This document shows positions 12,276-22,100 of a stretch of DNA of 64,000 nt, piece by piece. The number at the start of each line of letters is the position of its first letter. Position 1 is the first letter of the stretch. The translations under genes and the position numbers were made by a program. The stretch spans positions 42,679,725 to 42,743,724 of the forward strand of contig OX411555.1 of assembly GCA_948146395.1 (NCBI GenBank). Reading direction: 5' to 3'. The stretch is from Fragum whitleyi. Its lineage: Eukaryota; Mollusca; Bivalvia; Cardiida; Cardiidae. Under the pieces are notes generated by a model. It was not told where the DNA came from, searched no databases, and worked only from the letters and a program-made list of their open reading frames with translations.

Positions 12276-13647
12276 ACAGAATAACGTATAGCCTGGAACC
12301 CCACTGTATCAATCTACTTAGCATTAACTGATGAAAAACGATTATAATATCAATCTTGCCTAAATTCATTGCCTATTTCCAAATAAGTTTATTCTTTAAC
12401 TTACTACAAAGCACAAAATGGTAGTCATAACACAGTTATTTGGCATAAAAATAACAACAATAAGCAGCCATATTAAATTCAGGGAATTTTGAAGTCACTC
12501 CATTATATCGATGCATTGTTGGAAATGATGTCAAAACTTACAATATGGAGCCCAATCAGTACCAAGATTATTGAATTTGAATTGAATGATGTGTTATTAA
12601 GGATTGGCGAGTGTTCTTTTTCGGAATATAGTAGTTTTTCATCACATTCAAAATTGTTTAGACTACCGCCAGTTCTTTAATTTCAACAAGAACCTTTTTA
12701 TCATTCAGTTAAGAATTGAAGGCAAGAATGTAGCACCTTTCAAGTATTTCTTGACATCAAAGTCCTTAAAAGTTACTCGTGAACTAGTCATCTATATTGA
12801 CCTGGAATTTTGGCATTCTGGTGAAAATATCCAAAGATTTGTTAATAGATCGATACAGTGGATAGATCGATACAATGAGGTCCGAGTATACAGACGATTA
12901 CTAAATCCCCTATGCATAAATGGCGGGGGATAACTAAAGGGTGCCGCGACTAAAGGGTGCAAATTTTTAATTCAACGCAATCATACCAATGTTCCCAAAA
13001 TTCTAAGAGGTTGTCTAAGAGGAGTACCTCACACCAACATCTAACTCGTGATTTTTAAGGAATTCTAAGCTTCCTCGAGTCTCTCAAAAAATACGGCCAG
13101 TTCGCCTTGTTCTTCCATTGTTTCCTCATTTCATATCGGAATTCAATTCCTCAGGTGCATCCGTCATCTGTCTTTTCCCGTGCTTAGTATGTATCTCTTT
13201 CTTTATGAAGAGTAACAAGGGGGAGGTACTCTTCATTGCGTATGACAACCTTCCCACGTATAGCCAGCGAACTATAGAAAAGAGTCGCATCCAATAACAA
13301 TATGGATGCCACAGCTGGATGACTTTTTTCGCGAAAAGAAAAATAATTTCAGATAAGGTGGACATTTTGATAACAATTATTGCTAGCTTGCATGAAACTT
13401 TTAACATCCATGTATTTACTTGTCACGATAAATTTTCTTGAAAATCCTTGTTTTAGTACCAAAAGTAACAATTTCCAAAGACACTGGTTAGTGTTGGTGG
13501 TTAGACGTTTACAATTATCCTTGTCTGCACAAAAATCTAATCTGCCATTTATGGACAAAACTTTGGAATTTTCAAACTATGGCAGGAGCTTGCAACATTC
13601 AAATTTCAGTTTTAAGAGCTTTAAATTTGAAAAATAAAAGACATATT
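12276..13647. other. Apparently single-copy spacer
   Basis: This is the longest stretch of the left half not assigned to a repeat. Open frames of 60-110 codons occur on both strands (for example 12604-12933 plus, 13126-13407 minus), but none shows a family motif or a convincing splice context. GGGTGCCGCGACTAAAGGGTGC near 12940 has a short direct repeat CTAAAGGGTGC. Confidence 0.3.
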
Positions 13648-14007
13648 CAGGGGTAGACACTAATTCCTGAGATTTAGGAGTCAATTGAACTCCTAACACA
13701 TGAACTCAACGACTCCAAGCTCAAAGTAAGGAGTCCGAATTTTCAATATAGGAGAACATTGTAGAAAAGAAGAAATTGCTTGTTATAAGCAATTTCTTCT
13801 TTTCCTTAATATTCTACCAAAGAAGAGTTGTTTTTTCTTCAAACGAATACAGGATGCATTCAAACGTTTTCTTCAACAAGTTTTGTGCTTTTGCTTTTCA
13901 AAATATCTCCTTTCAACCCTTAGAGTCCAGCGGACTCCTTACTTGCAAATCAAAGGAGTCCAACTGGTAAACAAGGAGTCCCGGACTCCCCTTAGTGTCG
14001 AACCCTG
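13648..14007. mobile_element. hAT-like MITE carrying a hairpin core
   Basis: The ends are CAGGGGTAGACACTAATTCC (13648) and, reversed, CAGGGTTCGACACTAAGGGG (14007), a typical hAT-style CAGGG terminus. The inside repeats GGAGTCC/GGACTCC many times. At 13755-13820 it carries AACATTGTAGAAAAGAAGAA, a hairpin with stem GAAATTGCTTGT/AAGCAATTTC, and ATATTCTACC, homologous to the core of family P1. Flanking octamers (GACATATT, ATATGAGA) do not match well. Confidence 0.6.
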
Positions 14008-14213
14008 ATATGAGAAATTGAATAGGCTAGTTAAGCTTGTAAGGGCTGAAAAGATTGTGTCCAACATGGGACTCAACCCTCTGACCCCCAGAACAGTGTT
14101 CTATGAACACAAGCATGGCACTCCTAAAGTTAAAGTTAGGTTTATAGTCTGTTTCTATGCCAGGCATATTCAACCGACTTCATACTTTAACCCCCGATCA
14201 TCGGCGGTGTCCT

Positions 14214-14761
14214 GTCAACTCGGCCTTTTAAAATCTCGGCCCGCGTAAAATTCGGCCTGTGTAAAACTCAGCCCGTCAACTCGGCCTGTATATAACTTAT
14301 ATAGTGTTTAGCCAAGTAAACGGATATGTAAGCACACTTATCAATGTGTTAATCAATGTGTGCAGTGTACTTAAAGGAGGTGCAAATTCACAATTGATGA
14401 CCAAAATCTACGATCTTCATATTTAATATGCATATAACTTGTCATCTTCTTTTGTGCTTAGAAAAAAAATAATTTGAAAAATAAATTTGAATAAAAGGTG
14501 AATAAAACATTTAATTATATCCATTTTATCTCATTTTTACACAAATGCCATAAAATAATAATAGTATAATAAGATTATTATTATTAAAACCCCTTTTAAC
14601 GAGTGATTATCAATTAACTAATATTACTTAATTATTAAAAAAGCACATAAGGTCCCGAAAATATTTACATTGCATCGTCATACATGTACCTATATAATAT
14701 ATAAACAGGCCGAGTTGACGGGCCGAGTTAACGGGCCGAGTTATTCACAGGCCGAGTTGAC
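14214..14761. mobile_element. 548-bp element with GTCAACTCGGCC-repeat termini
   Basis: The left end holds five spaced copies of (A)CTCGGCC or variants, starting GTCAACTCGGCC at 14214 and ending GTCAACTCGGCCTGTATATA. The right end 14700-14761 holds four copies in reverse (GGCCGAGTT), ending GGCCGAGTTGAC. Inside is A/T-rich non-coding DNA. CATCGGC lies just outside both ends (14200 and 14771). Superfamily unknown. Confidence 0.55.
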
Positions 14762-14784
14762 TGTGAACCATCATCGGCAGCCAC

Positions 14785-14950
14785 ATCACTTAGACTTACA
14801 TTCTGACAGGTACCCATTTATTCACCTGGGTGGAGAGGAGCAATGTGGAGTTGATTTTTTGCTCAGAAAAATTCCCCTGATCTGTCTGGGATGATCCTGG
14901 GACCTTTCGATCCCAAAGCCACAGTCCTAACCACTAGACCACGGACTCCA
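14785..14950 (-). mobile_element. tRNA-derived SINE (Glu-like head)
   Basis: Read on the minus strand from 14950: GGAGTCCGTGGTCTAGTGGT TAGGACTGTG, a tRNA-like A-box region, then GGGATCGAAAGGTCCCAGGA near the B box and a body ending at GAATAAATGGGTACCTGTCA. The anticodon arm and acceptor pairing are not those of a functional tRNA, so it is a SINE and not a tRNA gene. Confidence 0.6.
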
Positions 14951-15596
14951 CCAACTGAGTCTCAGCTAGCCTGGCACCTGATCATGAGTCTACTGGCTGT
15001 TGATCTCTACACTTGAATATAATTTAAGATTAATGATAATTCTAATTGCGTATGCCCATTAAGAAATTCTTTAAGCCCAGTTGCACATCCATTGCGCCAT
15101 TTATGATCAACATCACAAGATAAAAGCAAAAGACAGTAGACTCGCTTATTTTTGAAAAAAAAAATACGGGTAGGAGGGCAGTAGGTTTACAGCATTTGGT
15201 TAAATGTCAGTTCATCATGTCATTCATCATATGTAGAGTGTGACATTTCATTGATACGACAATACATGAAAAAAAGTTGTCCCACACAAGACTTTTCTTT
15301 CTCGAATTGATGCCAATGGTTGGTGACTTTCTAACCTCAAAAAGCCTCATTTTTTTCTCAACTGTGGCAAGAAAATCCCCCCCCCCCCAAAAAAGCATTG
15401 GCAGACAGTATAGACTAATACCAACCTGCACAGACATGCATTCTGATATTAGTCCATACTACTTGTTTTCTACTCAGTTATTTTTAAAAAAAAATCTATG
15501 CCAGACTTGCTGAAATGCCCAAAATTGGAAATCTGGTTGAAAGCAATTTAAATTCTACGGGATAAGGGTAAAAACAATGAAAGAGGTCTAACAGAA
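14951..15596. other. Spacer without recognised gene
   Basis: It contains C and A runs (15380-15395) and A/T-rich text. The open frames 15207-15437 minus and 15277-15513 plus overlap each other and show no family motif. Confidence 0.3.
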
Positions 15597-15790
15597 TTAG
15601 AGCTGCAGATAGAGGGGTATTTGGGATTTTAGATTGTAATATTTGAATAAATCTTTCTCAAACCATACACTGAGCCGATTCAATTGAGTACCCACAACCT
15701 AAGGTTTCATGGAGAAATAAAGTCTCAATGAAACCTTTTGTTGTGAGTACTCATTTGAATCTTTACGATTTTAGACCGGCTTTACACACT
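15597..15790. mobile_element. Foldback element family H1, copy 1
   Basis: It starts AGAGCTGCAGATAGAGGGGT ATTT and contains a hairpin at 15685-15753 with arms TGAGTACCCACAAC / GTTGTGAGTACTCA and AAGGTTTCAT / ATGAAACCTT. Related copies are at 29940-30115 and 36850-37030, all with GAGTACC(C/A)ACA(A/G)CA and TTTTAGA. Confidence 0.55.
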
Positions 15791-15801
15791 CTTATATTGA
15801 T

Positions 15802-15869
15802 GGCTCAGCATGAAACAGTTGTAACTGCCTAATTGTTTATAGGCAGTTACAACTGGTTTGTGCTGAGCG
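15802..15869. repeat. 68-nt foldback hairpin family H2, upstream of ASB start
   Basis: The arms are GGCTCAGCATGAAACAGTTG TAACTGCCTA and TAGGCAGTTACAACTGGTTT GTGCTGAGCg, about 30 bp with few mismatches around a short loop. Family members are at 18558-18629 and 33100-33171. It ends 48 bp before the ASB ATG, so it lies in the promoter, the 5' UTR or a 5' intron. Confidence 0.65.
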
Positions 15870-15917
15870 ATTGACTTTACCTCTGAGAATGTCACTATTT
15901 CAGTAGAAACCTCAGCA

Positions 15918-16148
15918 ATGGGTAATTCAAAGTCCACAAAAGTTGAACATGTGAGCCTCAGCATGCCACAGAAGGAGCGCGACCTTCACCTTGCTGTGAT
16001 GGCCAATGACAGGGATGGTGTGCGGGCCCTGATCAGCCAGGGTGCTGATGTGAACTACCCATGGAGCAACCCTGCAGTCCCGAGTGTTAAGGACAGTACA
16101 ACACCCCTACTGGCTGCTGTGTCACTGAATCATGTAGAAATAGCTATG
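15918..16148 (+). CDS. ASB gene exon 1 (residues 1-77)
   Basis: This exon carries the start codon, the MGNSKS myristoylation-like start, ankyrin repeat 1 (from KERDLHLAVMANDRDG to GADVNYP) and the first half of repeat 2 (TTPLLAAVSLNHVEIAM). It ends at ATG|GTTTGT, a phase-0 donor that is usable though not a strong consensus. A stretch TATTTCAG ends 15 nt upstream of the ATG and could be the acceptor of a non-coding 5' exon, so the true transcript start is unknown. Confidence 0.85.
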
Positions 16149-19100
16149 GTTTGTAATTATATGATATGTTGATGGTTCAGTGCTAAATTGTTTTAACTGC
16201 CAATAACATATTTGCATTAGAACTGTTTTTCACTAAGACATGTATTTATATGCAATTTTGAACAATTGTATCAATGAATGCGTGGTAAAGGTGCTTGACT
16301 ATAGCCCTGAAGTTCATGGTCCGAGCCCCTCCACCTCTGGAGCAATGTTTATGGGCTAGACACTTTATTACTAGCCCAGTCTATCCAGTTGTAGAAATGA
16401 GTGGTAATGGATTTCATTTGAGTGTGATTGCATGTATAAGCTTAAGCCACAATAAAACTGAAAAAAATGGAATAAACCAAATTAGAATAGGATGAAGATT
16501 TTCATTGCATGTTTCAAAATTGGAATGCTAAGCCATAGCCTCAAATCATGCATAGAAAAAAAAAATAACCCTGATATTACTGTAAGGTGCATGATTGGTC
16601 AAATAATCAGTCAATATTTCCCATCAAGCACTAATTCCGGTATTTTGTTTGCCCGAAACTGTGAGATGCTCATAATGCTTTTGTCTGATTTGAAAAAACC
16701 AAATTTGGAAAATCCAGGGTAATCATGTTTTTTTAATCAATAATGAGATGAAGAGAGTATTTATTGATTTCATGGAGGTATGATACTAAGATCCTAAGTT
16801 CCTAACACTGTATAAATATGCAAAGTTTTCAAGTCATTGGGTCCTTGATTTCAACTATAGCAGTATCATATGTTCTTTCCAGCATTTGTCTCGGATGAAA
16901 TGAGCCACTAGTAGTAAGGAAAAAAACTGTTTTGGTAGGGCTGGTGCGATGAATACCAGTAATCCATGATTTGACGCACCAGCCCACATGATTTGCCAGA
17001 AAAATAGTTTAAAGTTACAATAAACCAGGGGTGCGGAAAATCAGATTTTCTCCACTTGTCCCTGGACAAGTAAAGTGTTATTTTCTTCTTGTCCAGGATA
17101 AATATGAACTTACCCACTGCAAATGGAATAGATAGATTTTGAGAATACATGTACATCGTTTTTTTAAGACGAAAATGCTGAAATCTAGAATTTTCTTCAT
17201 TATAATCAGTGTTTTATACTCTTTGATACAAACAATAAGTTATTAATCTACTTAATCTTTTAAGTGCCATTCCAAAATTTGACCTAGTATTTACTTATTC
17301 ATGGACAAGTGGCCTTGCAAAATGTACTTGTCCACAGGTAGAAAAGCCCATGTCAGACAAGACGGGCTCTGGAATTCCAAACCCCTGAATAAACCCCATT
17401 CAAACCAAATAAAACTTTTCAGATACTTCTGAAAGCTGGTGCGGCCATCAACATGACAGACAGAAATGGATGTACACCATTGTATAAAGCTGCCTACCAT
17501 GGACGTCCTGTTCTGCTAGATATTTTAACACAAGCAGGTAATGTCTACTAGAAATTATCAATACTTTAATTGCTATGGAAAATTCTTGTATATAGAGGAT
17601 ATTGAATGAGTAGTCATTGAATTCTGAATTTATTAAACAAGTCATCTATAAACAGATAAAAACGAGGCTGCGCCGAGTTTTTATCTGTTTTAGATGACGA
17701 GTTTACTAAATTCTGTATTTCATGAGCACAAATTTTATATTCTGTTTATAATATGACCCTAATTTAAGCGAAAAATCGCCAAAATTCTTGAAATTCAACG
17801 TTTCAATTTTCCGCGAAACTTATAACGCCGTTTAAAAATGACGTCACAAAACATAGATAATGACGTCATTTTTGTGGTTGCAAAATAGCGTTGCTATTTG
17901 CTCTGAGCTCTTTTGCATAGTTATTCCACTAGTGTAATAACACCGTGTAATATAAAAATTGTTAAACGGGATTATTTCACTCCGGCGACATAGGTCATAT
18001 TATAATTTGATCTCTTCAACAATCTAGCTTAAATAAAGCCTTGTCATAGGGAAAATGGTGTATCCATAAGGGCCAGTGCATAATTATTTTAACCCTTGTC
18101 ATGCTGATCCTGGAATATTCCTGCTTTGGCAGGATGTGTGGACAAACATCAGCCTGCACATATGTGTAGTCTGATCTTAGTCCATACAACCTGATTTTCC
18201 TTTTTAAGCCAGAAAAGTTTCAGAAATTATATTTTCAAAATCAAATGCTGGCCCACAGTTAGAGAGCTTTCAGCACTTTGATTTATACATAATTTTGCCA
18301 AGGTATCTTATTGGTTAAGTGCCTATATATTTATAGGAACATATAGTTTATTGCTGATCCATATTATAGTAGCCATAAACATTCTATATTTTTTCTTTCA
18401 GGAGCTGACCTGAATAAGAGTGATAAAGACGGACAGACACCACTGTATGTGTGTGTACAAAATGCTATAGTACATTCAAATTATGCCACAGTAGAGATGC
18501 TACTGGCGTACCAGGCAAATCCTGATAAGTGAGTGTAATATTCATGCTTACAATTCAATGGCTCAGCGTGAAACGGTTGTAACTCCATATTAACATATAT
18601 GGAGTTACAACTGTTTCACTCTGAGCCATGAAAATGTTCTGTGATTTTGTAGAAGATTCATTAGAAGATGAAGTGAAATTGGCTGACAAATGTGATATTT
18701 TGGTAAGAATGAAATTATATGAACTAGCCTCGTTACTAGAATACTATGCACAGAGCTCCAGGTAGAGGGAGAGATTTTGCTTTCAAATAAGAAAAATGAG
18801 CCTGTTGGTGACATTTCTAACAATTTTGTTTGTGGGCAAAGAAAAGCTGCTAGTCAAGCTGTTCATCTGCAGTCTGACCAGAGCCTTCACTTTGAACTCA
18901 GTCAATAAATGAGGTCTTTAACCCTTTGCTGTTTAATCCCTGCTTTTTATGTGCCTGTGATTTTATGATTGAGAAAACATTGTGAAAGAAGAAGAAATTT
19001 CTTCTGACAAGCAATTTCTTCTTTTTCCACACTATTTTCTATCCTACAGAATGGTTACTGGTGAACGAACGTCGTTCACCAGTGTTATATACCATGTCAG

Positions 19101-22100
19101 GAAAATACTGTTGGATGTTAATACATTTGAAATAAAGTAGCGCCTCTTAAAATTCAATTAAGTATCTTTCAACATTTTTCTCCGCAAAATCACTTTTTAT
19201 TTCTTTAATGGCGTGTTTCTAGTTTTCTTTATCAAGTGAAGATAATGAAAATTCGCATTGAAAAACAAAATATGATCTTGCAATGTTTATCAAGGGAATT
19301 TTTGATCGGCGTAAGCTTGTCGAGAGTTTAAAACAAAAACAAAGTTTGTGTCTAAACACCGAAGAGACAGATACTATGTTTTTGACCCAAGCCTTCGCTG
19401 CTGCAACTTGTAGTAATTAGCCGGAAATACGTGTTTATCTAGGTCGTGTCCTCTTGAACTTACGTTCGGCAATACTCGGGCGATCTCCGACGGCTCCGAG
19501 TTAAATGTAGGTTACAGGAATCGGCCGAGTTGAGACGAATGACACATCAAGACACCTTGTGTCATTAGAACGCGGTTTTACATAACTTTTCAACTAGCGA
19601 CAGTTAGTCTCGAGACGGGTTTTAAGAATGATTCGACATGTGTTTTACATGTACAACCTTTCTTGTATCTTTTATTTGAATAGGGGTGAACGTCGCTATT
19701 AAGATTTTTCTGTAAAATTGCGTTGGCTGAAGTAGGGCTTATTCCCAGCGAAAACGTTTCGTATTCGTCTATCTCAGAAGCGAATATTGCCGAATACCAA
19801 ATGCGACAGGCACGGGAGATATTTCATTGGGGCCATTCTACTTTGCATTTTTATGCCCCCGTATCGAGAGATCGGGGGCATATTGTTTTACTCATGTCCG
19901 TCTGTCTGTCTGTCTATCCGTCTGTCCGTCCGTCTGTCTGTCCGTCTGTCCGTCCGTCTGTCCGAAAACTTAACCCGAAAACTTAACCTTTGCCTTTTCT
20001 CCAAAAGTATTTGACATACAAAGCTGTACACCAAAGTCAAGGTCATGTGACAAGGTCAAGGTCATGTGACAAGGTCAAGGTCATCTGTCAAGGTCAAACT
20101 ATAAAAAAATGCTGTTCCGGGGGAATTCGTGTTTCATTTCAATCTGTAAAACCATATCAATTCAAAATTCTATTTGAAAATTAAATAAATGATAGCTAAA
20201 TATTCAACCCTAGATACCACTCCAATTGACGAGTATATATTGCCGTGGTCAAGGGGAGACCAGATCCGTCATGCACTTGTTTACAATTCGACAGGCGGGT
20301 TTAGTTGTTAAATTATTCGGAAAAGTCATTGCGTTTTTTTACAGAAATCATAAAAATCTTAATCGATGAATAAAAACTATTTCCATCCTTTCCAAAATAC
20401 GTTTAGAATTGGTTAACTACAGTTTAAGAAAAAACTAGCTTCGAGAAGAAAAGTCTAATATCAGCCGCAATACTGTAATAAGATATCTAAAGTGAGTGAT
20501 TTTACAAGCATCCAAACTCTTGAATGTAAACGATAGGTTCTCGTGCAAAAAATAAACCGACACTTGTAAGGATTCTCAATTCTTATTGGGAGGTAAGTCG
20601 GGAGGAAAAAAACAGGGTATTATACTTAAACTATTTGTTCATGCAATTATTACCTCCCTTTAAAAAAATAAACTTCTTAAATAAGATTCTTATTCGCTTT
20701 TGATGTGGAAATTACGTTACAAAAATATTATTTATAAAGACTGTAAGTATGCAATTTACTATGAAGCAATTATTTAATATAAAAAGTTATACTTTAATTT
20801 CTAAACCTTAAATAGAAATTATCTATGAATTATACTAATAAGGCACTAGACCTCCTTTAACCAATACTCGAATCCCAACCCAGGCAGTAATTTTCAACTA
20901 GAAGTGAACTGGTAAGAAACCCAGAGGTAGCTTCGCGAGTATCGGTGCTTTACACTGGGCACAATAAAGAACCAAGGAGGTCTTTTCGTAGAAGAGCTAG
21001 GGGCGTATGAACCCGGATCGCCTCGAATCCGCTTCTTTCTCTCTCATGGTCCTTACCATATATGCCTAGAGCACGGAGGGACCTAAATCCTACAAACACA
21101 CACTTTAACCTATACGACCAGCACGATTAGCTCAGAATCTTACTTAGAAGTTGGTAGAGCACCGGACTTCAAAACCATTGAAGTTCGACCGCGTGGGTCC
21201 GGTTCCCGGGCTGGTACACTAACAAAAACTACTTGTCTTTCGGATGAGACGTTAAACCGAGGCCCCGTGAGACGGTGCTTTACACCGAGCACGTTAATGA
21301 ACCATGGCGGATCTCAGCAGTAGATTCGTCATGTATCCTTGCACTATCCCCCGTAACAACTAACCGTCTTCTGGGGGCGTCGCTCATATGGGCATATGCT
21401 ACGGTAGAGACGATAAATAAACGGAAATACACACTTTAACCTATACCTAAATATTTCTCATCCTGCAGTGTTATAAAATTGAATAAGGACATAAGTGTCA
21501 ACCACGGAAGTGGTTTTGGCTTCAGATATGATCAAAATGAATCTCTCAGGTTATGGTTCAAAATACTATTTTAATAAGTTAACAAATCATAACTTTAAAC
21601 AATGAGTACAGTTCAGGACTGACTGATATTCATAGGTGTTTCTTTGGTTGGTACTCAAAGACCTTTTCATCTTCTGAGAAGAAACAAAGATAGATAAAAA
21701 AAAAAGGTAAAACAAATACAACAAATTTAGTTGAAATAAGCTTAAACATGATAACAATTACTTTTGTAAAAGCAAACACCATTGGATATAGGTTGAAGAC
21801 AGTTTTAGATAGGATTAAACCGTTCTCTCCATTTATGTTTAATTAATAAATGTACCTATTTCAAGTGTGTAAAAGAAATTTTCACAGAGTAACAACTCAT
21901 ATTCTAACAAATATTTTTCTAACAGGATTTTCCCCATCTTTCCCTTTCTTTGAATTTGCATTGAAATTTCCGAATAACGGAAATTTTGTCGAGACAATTC
22001 CCCCCCCTTTTTTTAATTATTTTTACATTCATAGTTTCTCTTTTCTAATTGAATTCAATATATAATTCTAGAATGCCATCAGGTTCGTTCACCATCAGTA

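Noticed and set aside
12604..12933. 109-codon plus frame
   Set aside because: No recognisable motif, no start context or splice sites I trust; single-copy but unsupported.
15782..15964. Minus frame over the ASB start
   Set aside because: Antisense shadow of exon 1 and of the H2 hairpin.
16142..16172. ASB exon 1 continuing to the in-frame stop at 16170
   Set aside because: The extension VCNYMIC interrupts ankyrin repeat 2, while splicing at 16148 to 17423 restores a full repeat.
21121..21240. Possible tRNA gene
   Set aside because: A- and B-box regions are present, but cloverleaf pairing is poor and SINE body sequence follows; likewise at 14950, 55040 and 62322.
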